Origin: Paucilactobacillus vaccinostercus DSM 20634
GTDB lineage: Bacteria; Bacillota; Bacilli; Lactobacillales; Lactobacillaceae
DNA: 64,000 nucleotides
Direction of reading: 5' to 3'
Assembly (NCBI RefSeq): GCF_001436295.1
Contig: NZ_AYYY01000061.1
Location: 248,229 to 312,228 of the forward strand
Within the stretch, counting starts at the first letter, position 1; every line of letters starts with the position of its first letter. A program made the translations under genes and the position numbers. This document shows positions 26,209 to 34,488 of this stretch, piece by piece. The notes under the pieces are model-generated. The model had not been told where the DNA came from, ran no database searches, and saw only the letters and a list, made by a program, of their open reading frames with translations.

Positions 26209-27129
26209 TCATTCCTTTGCTAAAATAATGGGATTGGTCGAACGGCGCATTAGTTCGGGTAACTTGGCCGTTGTGACTGTGGGGTGCGCAATCCCTTTAA
26301 AACGGTAGGCTTGCGCGTCGACGTCGAGGACCCCGTAGTAGTGGGTGTAGTCGTGGTGGTCATTTTGTTTCGGGATCGTCATCGTTTGGAGAAACTTAGT
26401 GAGACAGCTTCGGGTGACCAGCGTGTCGGGGCTATCGCGCCACCGCCAAAGGGTGGCTTTGATGAAGCGGTCGGTGGGGATGGTCCGGTTAGGCACATCC
26501 CCATGGTACGCTTGCAGTGCAAGCTGGGTGGTCAACCAGCGCCGATCGGAGGGATTCATATGAAGAAACCGGTTGAGATTAGCGGTTTGCTTGGCGAGGT
26601 TCGGTGTATTGGTGAGCACGGCCGTCGGATTGCGGGTGATCGTTAAAGTGTGTGTTGTCGGTTCAATGATGTACGTCCCCGTCGCGTCCGCAATCAGCCA
26701 GTGAAAGGGATAAATCGCTTCTTGATCGTACCAGGGAACACCAATCAGGGCGATCTCGGGCAGTTGTTGCGCAATTTGAGCGACACTGCTATTTTGACTG
26801 AGTAGCCAAGAGGTGAAGTCCTGCGGTGAGAGGCTCAACTTGCCTGAAACGGGCTGGTCGTAGTAGTGGGCTTCGACGGGGAAATAAAGCTCGGCAACCG
26901 CTAACCCGGCGCTGTTCACGCCATCACCAATCAGGTAGTGACCGTGGGTGGCGCGCATACCACCGAGCACGGCGTACTGAAAGGTAAACTCGGTGGGTGC
27001 GGTGATGGGCTGCCAGTGATAGTCGACGGGAAGGTAGGTTAGTTGCCACGGGGTCTTGGTGGGAAAATCCATCGTTCGACCGAGTAGTAAGTGCGTCGCG
27101 GCATCGGTAATTGTGAGGCTCGTGCACAT
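26209..27129 (-). CDS. Choloylglycine hydrolase family amidase (penicillin V acylase-like)
   Basis: About 306 residues, cytoplasmic Ntn hydrolase. Translation from ATG 27129 (GGAG 9 nt upstream) puts Cys at position 2, which becomes the N-terminal nucleophile after Met removal. An upstream ATG would bury it. GRTMDF supplies the conserved Arg and Asp, and LTNTPN the conserved Asn. The MCTSLT and RTMDF wording is closer to penicillin V acylases than to bile salt hydrolases. Substrate (penicillin V, bile salt or N-acyl amide) is uncertain. Confidence 0.85.
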   Translation of the reverse strand: MCTSLTITDAATHLLLGRTMDFPTKTPWQLTYLPVDYHWQPITAPTEFTFQYAVLGGMRATHGHYLIGDGVNSAGLAVAELYFPVEAHYYDQPVSGKLSLSPQDFTSWLLSQNSSVAQIAQQLPEIALIGVPWYDQEAIYPFHWLIADATGTYIIEPTTHTLTITRNPTAVLTNTPNLAKQTANLNRFLHMNPSDRRWLTTQLALQAYHGDVPNRTIPTDRFIKATLWRWRDSPDTLVTRSCLTKFLQTMTIPKQNDHHDYTHYYGVLDVDAQAYRFKGIAHPTVTTAKLPELMRRSTNPIILAKE

Positions 27130-27295
27130 GCGTGTCATCTCCAATGAGTAGTTTGATTGACGACGGTAAGCGAAATCCTGCATATCTACCGCCATCATAG
27201 CACGAATTTGAAATGGAATAATAATTTTATGGCTCGTTTAGATGACTTTTTGTAAGAAATCAATTAAGATAAATGGTGAGATAGGCGGTGATCAG

Positions 27296-27694
27296 ATGGA
27301 CTTGGAAAAGTATGTTGAATATTTCAAGAAAATGCAAAACCGTGAGATCCCGTGGACATCAATGGACGGTGAAGATGGAATCTTGCAAATGGGGTATCCC
27401 AAGTATGATGAGCAAATGCTGCAATTTATTCGTGAGTTTAGGGAAAGTTCTGATTTTGATCCGCGGTACAAAAAAACGTTACGGAAGTGGCACATTCGGG
27501 TCAAGATGAACCACGTCACGATTGGTCAAGTAATGCTGGCCAAGGACCCCGCACTAAGCTGGGCCATGATGTCCCTGATCGCAACGGCTGAAGAAGTCGA
27601 TGCTGGTAGTTGGGCACGGGCTTTACAAGAAGGATATTTATACCAAATTTCAAAAGCAATTATTAACACGGAGGCTACTAGCCAACCAAGTTAG
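27296..27694 (+). CDS. Protein of unknown function
   Basis: About 132 residues, soluble, no signal peptide. I do not recognise the family with certainty. Visible parts are an acidic helical N-terminus (DLEKYVEYFKKMQ), YDEQMLQFIREF and a hydrophobic C-terminal half ending in WARALQEGYLYQISKAI. The start follows AGGCGGTGAT. A stem-loop without T run (27703-27737) separates it from the next small gene, so the two may share a transcript. Confidence 0.7.
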   Translation: MDLEKYVEYFKKMQNREIPWTSMDGEDGILQMGYPKYDEQMLQFIREFRESSDFDPRYKKTLRKWHIRVKMNHVTIGQVMLAKDPALSWAMMSLIATAEEVDAGSWARALQEGYLYQISKAIINTEATSQPS

Positions 27695-27702
27695 TACATG
27701 AC

Positions 27703-27737
27703 GAGGATTGAAACCGAGATGATTGGTTTCAATCCTC
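27703..27737 (+). other. Intercistronic hairpin
   Basis: GAGGATTGAAACC, 9-nt loop, GGTTTCAATCCTC: a 13-bp perfect stem with no T run. It may stabilise or process the mRNA rather than terminate it. Confidence 0.6.
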
Positions 27738-27756
27738 ACTTTGTAGGGGAGAAAAA

Positions 27757-28089
27757 ATGGCAAAAAAAGATAAGTACAAAAAAGATAAGTACGAAGTGCA
27801 TCGCTATACGGGATTACCGGTCGAAATGGACAACTCGGGCGGCTATGAATTTAAAGTGGATGCGCACGGTGAAGCCAAGGCCCATGCTTGGCGAACGGGA
27901 AAGCACACGAAGGGCAAATACCAACGCTTGGGCCAACTGTTACTGACTGAAAATAATTTGTTGGTGGCGATTTTGCAGGTTGAGGAAATGGCGTTCAAAG
28001 ACCGGCATAGCGAGGTACCATTACAGCGGTTTACGACCGAGTTTATTAGTGATGGCATGGTAGCACAGGGATTGAAGCTACTGAAGTAA
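27757..28089 (+). CDS. Small basic protein of unknown function
   Basis: 110 residues, strongly basic N-terminus (MAKKDKYKKDKYEVHRYTG) and no membrane segment. GGGGAG lies 7 nt before the ATG. No domain recognised. It lies in a run of small unknown genes read rightward. Confidence 0.7.
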   Translation: MAKKDKYKKDKYEVHRYTGLPVEMDNSGGYEFKVDAHGEAKAHAWRTGKHTKGKYQRLGQLLLTENNLLVAILQVEEMAFKDRHSEVPLQRFTTEFISDGMVAQGLKLLK

Positions 28090-28165
28090 CGCGGGAATAG
28101 GCAAGTTTGCCCCATCCCCCGGAAGAGTGGTATATTCTTAACAACTAATTAAGTGGGGTGGAACA

Positions 28166-28486
28166 ATGTACACAATTTTTACGATGCTTAAAATGATTAG
28201 TGTCAATCATCGCCATATCAGTAATGCGCAGGTCGTGGTCACGGATGAAGCGGGGAAACCCAATGGCCTGCTGACAGATCTGTTGCGCGATGTGATTAAT
28301 AGTATCAATATTTTTGTCGACATTAACGAGACCTATTCCGCCGCGGAACTGGTGGCGGCCATTAGTGACCACACCCCGTTGCCCGACGAAGTTCTGGAAG
28401 AATACCGCAAGATTTTGGAACAGGAAATTTCGGGGGTTAACTTTGCGACCCGTAAAGGGCAGATTGAATTAATAATTGAAAGGTGA
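28166..28486 (+). CDS. Protein of unknown function
   Basis: 106 residues, mixed alpha/beta, acidic in the C-terminal half (LPDEVLEEYRKILEQEIS). No family recognised. GGGGTGG precedes the ATG. Its stop lies 5 bp before the flavoprotein start and inside that gene's ribosome-site region, so the pair is cotranscribed. Confidence 0.7.
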   Translation: MYTIFTMLKMISVNHRHISNAQVVVTDEAGKPNGLLTDLLRDVINSINIFVDINETYSAAELVAAISDHTPLPDEVLEEYRKILEQEISGVNFATRKGQIELIIER

Positions 28487-28491
28487 TGTGC

Positions 28492-29184
28492 ATGAAGACG
28501 CTCGTAGTGGTTGGTCATCCCCGACGCGAGGATTCCTTCACCCAGCAGTTCTTTAAAGAAGGGCTCGCACAATTTGACCATGTAACATGGATGACGGTTG
28601 ATGAGCAGCAATCAGTTGCCGAGCAGCGCCAATTGCTGATGGCACACGATCGCATTATTCTACAATTTCCCCTTTACTGGTACAGTGCGCCGGCCGAATT
28701 GAAGCAGTGGATTGATACGGTATTTGGGGACACCTTTGCCCTAGCCCCCCGCTATGTTCTCCAAGAAAAGGAGCTGGGACTGGTCGTAACCACGGCCACG
28801 GCGGCCACCGATTTTGGCGCTGGCCGAGTAGAACCGTTCACGATGGATGAATTGTTGCGGCCGTTTGAAGCGCTCGCGCACCGTGTGCAAATGACGTACC
28901 TACCACCGTTGGCCGTGCACCAATTTGCCTATATGACACCAGATGAGCAGCAACGGTTGTTGGTCAATTATCAACAGTACGTGACGGCCCCCACTTTTCA
29001 AACGCTGGCGGGCCGGGGTGCGTGGATACAGGAGCAGTTAGCGCACAAGCTGGCGGGCCTAACCGGCGATGATGCGATTAAGGTTCAAGCATTACTAACG
29101 CAGTTGACGGATAACCGGGATGCATTAGACGACTTACAGATGAATCTGCGATTGATGAAGGATGCGGGTGACGACGATGAATGA
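28492..29184 (+). CDS. NAD(P)H dehydrogenase (quinone)-like flavodoxin-fold protein
   Basis: About 230 residues of the NQO/MdaB/KefF family, longer than the usual 170-200. The N-terminal phosphate-binding loop TLVVVGHPRREDSF, the FPLYWYSAPAELKQWID motif (about 61-77) and VTTATAATDFGAG are visible. It likely reduces quinones or other electrophiles with NAD(P)H and FMN. ATG 28492 is spaced 8 nt from AAAGG. A C-terminal helical extension of about 40 residues overlaps a small downstream gene by 8 nt. Confidence 0.88.
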   Translation: MKTLVVVGHPRREDSFTQQFFKEGLAQFDHVTWMTVDEQQSVAEQRQLLMAHDRIILQFPLYWYSAPAELKQWIDTVFGDTFALAPRYVLQEKELGLVVTTATAATDFGAGRVEPFTMDELLRPFEALAHRVQMTYLPPLAVHQFAYMTPDEQQRLLVNYQQYVTAPTFQTLAGRGAWIQEQLAHKLAGLTGDDAIKVQALLTQLTDNRDALDDLQMNLRLMKDAGDDDE

Positions 29185-29341
29185 TACCAATTGGATCGTA
29201 CAGGCCACTGACCAGTTACGCGCTCATGCGACGACGTATCAGGATCAGGCCTTTTACCTCGCGTTGCAAGACCTATTAATCGAACAAACTAAACGACTTG
29301 AGCAGGCCCAGGGTGAACTAGATGGGCGTGCTTGGGGATGA
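29177..29341 (+). CDS. 54-residue small protein, coupled to the flavoprotein gene
   Basis: A short gene whose ATG overlaps the end of the flavoprotein gene by 8 nt (ATGAATGA), a classic coupling arrangement. The product starts MNDTNWIVQATDQLRAHA and is predicted mostly helical, polar and Gln-rich, ending in RAWG. A terminator starts 6 bp after the stop, which supports its being the last cistron. Function unknown. Confidence 0.6.
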   Translation: MNDTNWIVQATDQLRAHATTYQDQAFYLALQDLLIEQTKRLEQAQGELDGRAWG

Positions 29342-29346
29342 CAAAA

Positions 29347-29376
29347 GCGACTAATCTTATAGATTGGCCGTTTTTT
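29347..29376 (+). terminator. Rho-independent terminator
   Basis: CGACTAATC pairs with GATTGGCCG (one mismatch) and is followed by TTTTTT. Confidence 0.75.
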
Positions 29377-29471
29377 AATTGATTGCTGATCGAATTCCTA
29401 AGGCGCCATTCCATATCCTATTTGCGTCCCTGCATGGTACAATTAGCTCAACATAATCGAAACCAGAGGGG

Positions 29472-29487
29472 TGTTTCACGTGAAACG
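29472..29487. promoter_or_regulatory. parS-like ParB/Spo0J binding site
   Basis: TGTTTCACGTGAAACG matches the bacterial parS consensus TGTTNCACGTGAAACA at 15 of 16 bases and contains the 14-bp palindrome GTTTCACGTGAAAC. It overlaps the start of the DUF2207 gene. Confidence 0.8.
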
Positions 29488-31339
29488 GGGATTGCGAATA
29501 ATTGGGTTAGTGTTCATGACACTGGTGTTGGGATTAGTCATGACGACGCGGGCGGCACAGGCGCGGGACTATACGATCGATAAATATCGGGTAAACGTGC
29601 AGGTGCAACCAAATGGGGATGCAACTGTGGAACAACGCATTACCTATGACTTCGATGGGACCTTCCACGGGGTGTACTACAACCAAGATGTGAACGGGAT
29701 TCAAGGATTTGCCGATCCCACGGTCAGTGTGGTCAAAAATGGGCAACAGACGCAGCTGACGCAGAGTACTAGCCAGCAGGCAAACACGTTTTTGACAACG
29801 AAAAAAGATGATAACTACAAGATGAAGGTGTTTTATCCGGCCAGTGACGAAACCGTGACGTTCATTTACCGGTACCGGCTGCTGGGCGTGATCACCAACT
29901 ATCAGGATACGGCCGAGATGAACTGGAAGATTATCGGGCAGGCTTGGGATGAACCGCTGCATAACGTCGCAATTAAGGTGCAGTTACCGGCACAAAAAAT
30001 AGCTCAGCTACAGGCATGGACCCATGGCCCAACCAGTGGTCAGACAACCGTGTCGAAAACCCGTGGAACAGTGGTGATGAAAGTCAAACAGGTGCCGGCC
30101 AACGTGGCGGTGGAAAGCCATGTGCTCTTTCCGACTACGGTCACACCAACTAACAGTCGTGTGAAGCAGTCCGATCGGTTGCAGGCAGCGCAGCAACAAG
30201 AAGCTAAGCTAGCGAAACAGGCCAATCAGCAACGTTTAATCTGGCGAATCGTGTTACTGGCCCTGTTTGGAGCGTTGTTACTCGTCGGGGTGGGGCATCT
30301 ATGGATTCAGTACCGCTGGTTTAGTAAGCACCGAGCTGGTCATGTGACCGAGATTCCATTGGTACACCGGTGGGACATTCCTGAAGTGCCTGCCGCAGCC
30401 GCCCAGAGCATCTTAACCCGTGATAAGCCCGATAATAAGGCGTTTAGTGCGTGGCTGATGGAACTCGCGGCTCAGGGTGAATTGACGATTACCCCTGAAG
30501 CCGGCGTCTTCAAGACGTATCGCCTAACCCAAACGGCGAAGATGACGGATGCGCACCGCCATGACCAGTTGATCCAGTTTATTTTTGAACGGATTGGTCG
30601 GCTTGATCAAGAAACACAGCAGCCAACGGTTACGTTGATGGAGATCAAACAGTATCAAGCTCGTGATGACGATGATGACGATCAACTATTAAGTACCCAC
30701 TTTAGCGATTGGCAGGATGACCAGTTCGAAACCGTTGAAGCGCTCAACTATTTTGACCAACTAAGTCCCAAAATTAAAGCACACGCATGGGGCTTGATCG
30801 TGACGAACACGATTTTGGCAGTGGGGATGTTCGTTATTAGTCCGTTCTTACCGGGCAATGGGCTGACCTGGCTTGGGTTTGCTTTGAGCTTGGCCCTGTT
30901 AGTGGTGAGCGTCGTGATGGGCGGTCAACGATTACGGCACTTACCCCACTACACCGAAGCGGGTAACCAAGTCGCGATGAGCATTAAAGGCTTTCGCCTG
31001 ATGCTAAAGGACATGGGACACTTTGAACGGTCACAGGTTGGTGATTTAATTTTGTGGGAGCAAATTTTACCGTATGCGGTGGCATTTGGACTTGCGAAAC
31101 AAGTCGTGAAGGGCCTCAAAGCCAACTTTACGGATGAAGAATTGGCCGTTGGCTTGCCACTGGTTTATCCGCTGTTCTTTTACGGTGATTTCGGTAATCA
31201 GACGTTTGCGACCCAGTTCCATAGCGACTTTGGCTCCGTTGTGAACTCGGAAATGAGTAGTATCGACGGTGGCTCGGGTGGCTTTAGTGCCGGTAGTTCC
31301 GGCGGTTTTGGTGGTGGCTCCGGTGGTGGGGCGTTTTAA
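29480..31339 (+). CDS. DUF2207 family membrane protein
   Basis: About 619 residues. A signal peptide (cleavage near AQA, about 28) is followed by an extracellular N-terminal domain of about 215 residues (NVQVQPNGDATVEQRITYDF), a transmembrane segment (about 253-276), a cytoplasmic region, two further membrane helices (about 440-485) and a Gly/Ser-rich tail (GGSGGFSAGSSGGFGGGSGG). This is the usual DUF2207 layout. The function is unknown. GTG 29480 is 8 nt after the GAGGGG site. GTG 29471 lies within it. The start overlaps a parS site. Confidence 0.88.
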   Translation: MKRGLRIIGLVFMTLVLGLVMTTRAAQARDYTIDKYRVNVQVQPNGDATVEQRITYDFDGTFHGVYYNQDVNGIQGFADPTVSVVKNGQQTQLTQSTSQQANTFLTTKKDDNYKMKVFYPASDETVTFIYRYRLLGVITNYQDTAEMNWKIIGQAWDEPLHNVAIKVQLPAQKIAQLQAWTHGPTSGQTTVSKTRGTVVMKVKQVPANVAVESHVLFPTTVTPTNSRVKQSDRLQAAQQQEAKLAKQANQQRLIWRIVLLALFGALLLVGVGHLWIQYRWFSKHRAGHVTEIPLVHRWDIPEVPAAAAQSILTRDKPDNKAFSAWLMELAAQGELTITPEAGVFKTYRLTQTAKMTDAHRHDQLIQFIFERIGRLDQETQQPTVTLMEIKQYQARDDDDDDQLLSTHFSDWQDDQFETVEALNYFDQLSPKIKAHAWGLIVTNTILAVGMFVISPFLPGNGLTWLGFALSLALLVVSVVMGGQRLRHLPHYTEAGNQVAMSIKGFRLMLKDMGHFERSQVGDLILWEQILPYAVAFGLAKQVVKGLKANFTDEELAVGLPLVYPLFFYGDFGNQTFATQFHSDFGSVVNSEMSSIDGGSGGFSAGSSGGFGGGSGGGAF

Positions 31340-31350
31340 AATAAAATACA

Positions 31351-31399
31351 AAAAAGATGATCTCAACCAGTTTTCAACACTTGGTTGGGATCATCTTTT
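31351..31399. terminator. Bidirectional terminator
   Basis: AAAAGATGATCTCAACCA pairs with TGGTTGGGATCATCTTTT, between convergent genes. Confidence 0.9.
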
Positions 31400-31404
31400 G
31401 ATTA

Positions 31405-32787
31405 TTACGAATTCTTGTGAATTTGTGGTTGTGCTGATTTGTCGAACAGCTGATGACGGAGCTGTGATTCGGGCATATCGGGGTAGTTTTCAAATCCGGT
31501 GAAGGGAGTTGGATTTTTGTGGGCCCGATTTTGGTAACGTGCGCCCATCTGCATTGCCCGTGGAATGAGTGAGCCGTTTTGCATGTGGTCGCACAGCACC
31601 GCACTCGGCGTCAGGTTGGTGTTATCAAATCTTGCCTGCATCATTTCTAAAACTTCCTGGTATTCGGGACCCCAGTGAATCGTCGCGCCAAATTCTTGTA
31701 ACTTATTCAGCAAATCTTGGCCCTCGTCATGGAAGATGGTTTTAACCTTCGGATTCTCTAGCGCCACCGTTTCGTTCATGGTCATGCTCCGCTCAAGATG
31801 GGCTTGCATCTGTTCCTTAGTGGTTAATTCATCGGTGAGCAGAAAGTAGGTCATCATCATCCGAATGAACCGAATGGTAGAGGTGCGCACACCAAGGGCG
31901 GTCCCCGGATCGAGATCCAGCATGCGAAGTTCAATATAGTCCACGCCCGATGTCAGAGCATCTTCAATTGGGGCACCCGCTTTTTTAAACCGCACGCTAC
32001 CGTGAAATTCTGCTTCGTTTAGCAGTTCCCCGTTTTGAATACCTTGTTCAATCTTGGCAACGTAGTTTTTGACCGATGAATAGTCGCCCTTAAGTTTATT
32101 GCCTAAGCCAAAGTGAGATTCGCGCAGACTACGAACGGGACCGTCTGGTTTTTGATCACCGTCTTCAAAGAAGTTGGCTTCCGCGATCGGGCTACTGCCG
32201 AAAAGGTAGGTAATGAGCCATTCGTAGGAGATAATCCCTTGAACAATTTTTTCGTAGAGGTGGTTAATGAAGGCTGCTTTTTGCCAGCCCCGCTGCTCAG
32301 CAACCGACCAGAGTGTGTTAACGAGGTTATCGTTTAGGCTAATGTTCAGGTGCACACCGGTCGGAATTCCGGACGCGTAGCCATGAATTTGAGCCCATTT
32401 TTCGTAGTAGGCTTTTTTATCGGCAGAGACGTCCGAGATCGGGATCTCCCGTTTATCCTTGGGTAGTGCCGGGGGCATGCTGAGGGGCCACAAGATTTCG
32501 TCGGGTGCCAGAGCGTTGCGTAGCGTATCGTTGAGCTGCATCAGGTAGTGCATGGCATCATAGGAATGCGCCGTGGTGGGGGTAATGATTTCAGTTTGCA
32601 TCTGAAGAAAATCATTTTTTATGTATTTATTTTTACGTTGGTTTCCGATTGCTTTGGGGTAGGGCCGGTTACTTAAATGACCGGTCAGATCAACGCGGTG
32701 CATCTCCACTTCGATACCCATGTTGAAATCACTAGCTGTTGCAATGATTTCATTATCAAAGACAATTTTTCCAATTTCATCAAACAT
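31405..32787 (-). CDS. Glutamate-cysteine ligase family protein
   Basis: A 460-residue cytoplasmic ATP-grasp-like (glutamine-synthetase fold) enzyme forming gamma-glutamylcysteine from glutamate and cysteine. Motifs include GIEVEMHRVD (about 24-33), GVHLNISLND, FGSSP and the central ESHFGLGN. C-terminal GVDYIELRMLDLDPG is typical of the Lactobacillales GshA/GshAB glutamate-binding region. It lacks the ATP-grasp glutathione synthetase half found in GshAB fusions, so only the first step is encoded here. AAGGAG precedes the ATG. Monocistronic. Confidence 0.88.
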   Translation of the reverse strand: MFDEIGKIVFDNEIIATASDFNMGIEVEMHRVDLTGHLSNRPYPKAIGNQRKNKYIKNDFLQMQTEIITPTTAHSYDAMHYLMQLNDTLRNALAPDEILWPLSMPPALPKDKREIPISDVSADKKAYYEKWAQIHGYASGIPTGVHLNISLNDNLVNTLWSVAEQRGWQKAAFINHLYEKIVQGIISYEWLITYLFGSSPIAEANFFEDGDQKPDGPVRSLRESHFGLGNKLKGDYSSVKNYVAKIEQGIQNGELLNEAEFHGSVRFKKAGAPIEDALTSGVDYIELRMLDLDPGTALGVRTSTIRFIRMMMTYFLLTDELTTKEQMQAHLERSMTMNETVALENPKVKTIFHDEGQDLLNKLQEFGATIHWGPEYQEVLEMMQARFDNTNLTPSAVLCDHMQNGSLIPRAMQMGARYQNRAHKNPTPFTGFENYPDMPESQLRHQLFDKSAQPQIHKNS

Positions 32788-32985
32788 CGCGTCACGCTCC
32801 TTAGAATTCTGTAAAACTTTAAATGATGATTGCAGGTATTTTACTCTATATTATTGCTGGTGACAATCCAAACATGATATTTCGGTCGGAAAAGGGATCG
32901 GATTAATTGGTGCAGATCATCAATTGCAATTGCGATAATTCGTGCTAAAGTTGAAGAAACTACTTATTTAAAAGGACGGAAGCAA

Positions 32986-34176
32986 ATGTCACTCTCATAT
33001 CAATCCCTATTAACTGCAGTGCCGCTGATTCTGCGAGCTGGTAACGTACCGAACATCGTTGGGGAAGCCGGTATCGGTAAGTCGGCGCTGGTGACGAGCG
33101 TTGCCACACAGATGCAGGCCAAGCTATTTACCACCGTTGTGAGTTTGTCCGAAAAGGGCGATTTGGCAATCCCCGTGCCGCCATTAACGTCGGATTCGTT
33201 TGTGCAGACGAAAGACTACGGTACATTGGCGAACGTGCAATTTGGATACTCGCAAACATTGGTCGATATTATTCAGTACGCTGAGGCCCATCCCGATCAG
33301 GCGATTATTTGGTTTTTAGATGAATTTAACCGGGGAACGCAGGCGGTTCAAAGTGAACTCATGAATCTGGTCTTGCAGCGTGAGATTAATTCGTTGAAGC
33401 TCCCCGCGCAAGTCAAGATTGTCATTGCGGAAAACCCTGATAGTACGATGGCGGGATTTGAGACGTCAAACTACGGTGTCACGGCCGGTGATGCGGCCAT
33501 CAAGGACCGAACCGTACGACTAGTAATGCGTGTCGATGTACCGGACTGGCTTGATTGGGCGGCCCAAACTGGTGTGCACGATCGGCCCAATGTGCATGAT
33601 TTGGTGCGGCGCTATATTCAAGAACAACCTGAAATGCTACATCCCACGATCCATGGAGAGGATTTATATCCGACGCCTCGGGCTTGGCAACGGGTTTCGG
33701 ATAATCTCTATGAACTCGATCAATTGGATGAGACAGCACGGGCCATGATTCAGCTCGACCTGTTACAGGGGGATCTTGGTCAAAAGGTGGGAATCGCGTT
33801 CAATAGTTTCATTCGGGAACAAAATAATCAGCTAACCGTGGCTGCTTTGTTCGGCACGGCAGATGCTAGTGAAGTCATTCAGGCGTTTGAATCGGCGGAT
33901 GAACTACGGAAGCAGCACGTGTTAAAACAGTGTCTCGACCAGACAGACCAGTATTCGTTGGCGGATGAACAGACGGCGGGGCGTTTTATTGAGTTGTTGC
34001 AAAAACTCAGCGATGACGGCCAGTATGCGATCGTGCAGACGATCGGCCAGATTGAACACCAGCGTGATATTTTAGAACCGATGTACGCCCAGATTCAGGC
34101 AACGCAAGACGACGAAACGGCAGTCGCCAGATTGTACCGATACTTGGCGGTGATCGCGACAAGAAATGATAAATAA
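32986..34176 (+). CDS. MoxR-type AAA ATPase
   Basis: A 396-residue cytoplasmic AAA+ ATPase. Walker A is GEAGIGKS (26-33) and Walker B is WFLDEFNRG (109-117). A sensor-1-like IAENPDS follows. The C-terminal 200 residues are helical. It is followed, after 125-bp structured repeats, by a VWA-domain metallopeptidase-like protein. MoxR-VWA pairs act as chaperones that activate or remodel protein complexes. Clients here are unknown. AAAGGACGG precedes the ATG. Confidence 0.9.
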   Translation: MSLSYQSLLTAVPLILRAGNVPNIVGEAGIGKSALVTSVATQMQAKLFTTVVSLSEKGDLAIPVPPLTSDSFVQTKDYGTLANVQFGYSQTLVDIIQYAEAHPDQAIIWFLDEFNRGTQAVQSELMNLVLQREINSLKLPAQVKIVIAENPDSTMAGFETSNYGVTAGDAAIKDRTVRLVMRVDVPDWLDWAAQTGVHDRPNVHDLVRRYIQEQPEMLHPTIHGEDLYPTPRAWQRVSDNLYELDQLDETARAMIQLDLLQGDLGQKVGIAFNSFIREQNNQLTVAALFGTADASEVIQAFESADELRKQHVLKQCLDQTDQYSLADEQTAGRFIELLQKLSDDGQYAIVQTIGQIEHQRDILEPMYAQIQATQDDETAVARLYRYLAVIATRNDK

Positions 34177-34298
34177 GGGTGTGGACTGAGACGATTAGAT
34201 TTCGAGCATTAACGTGATAACCATGATTATTCCTGGGCTTGGAATGATGATGGTTATCGGGTTAAGCACAGGAATTTGTCTCAGGGAACCCAACTAAA
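34175..34298 (+). repeat. Structured tandem repeat, copy A
   Basis: First of three units with a 125-bp period (34175, 34300, 34425). Outer stem CTGAGAC/GTCTCAG (34186-34192 with 34278-34284), a middle stem GCATTAAC/GTTAAGC, and a long inner hairpin GATAACCAT...ATGGTTATC topped by ATTATTCC/GGAAT. The AAGGGTGTGGACT start overlaps the AAA gene stop codon. Confidence 0.85.
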
Positions 34299-34299
34299 A

Positions 34300-34423
34300 A
34301 AGGGTGTGGACTGGAGCGGTAGAAGACGAGCATTAACGTTATTATCACGATTATTCCTGAACTTGGGAATGATTGTGATAATTGGGTTAAGCACAGCCTT
34401 CTGCTCCAGGGAACCCAACTAAA
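34300..34423 (+). repeat. Structured tandem repeat, copy B
   Basis: Same architecture as copy A, but the stems differ in a base-paired way. The outer stem is CTGGAGC/GCTCCAG instead of CTGAGAC/GTCTCAG. The next pair is AGAAG/CTTCT instead of ATTTC/GGAAT. The inner hairpin is ATTATCAC/GTGATAAT instead of ATAACCAT/ATGGTTAT. Such compensatory changes indicate selection for structure. Confidence 0.85.
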
Positions 34424-34424
34424 A

Positions 34425-34458
34425 AAGGGTGTGGACTGAGACGATTAGATTTCGAGCA
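34425..34458 (+). repeat. Structured tandem repeat, truncated copy C
   Basis: The first 34 nt are identical to copy A. The sequence then diverges and runs into the ribosome site (AAGGAGG, 34475-34481) of the VWA gene, so the 3' half of the fold is missing. Confidence 0.8.
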
Positions 34459-34488
34459 GCCGCAAATAGTCGCCAAGGAGGTTAACAG

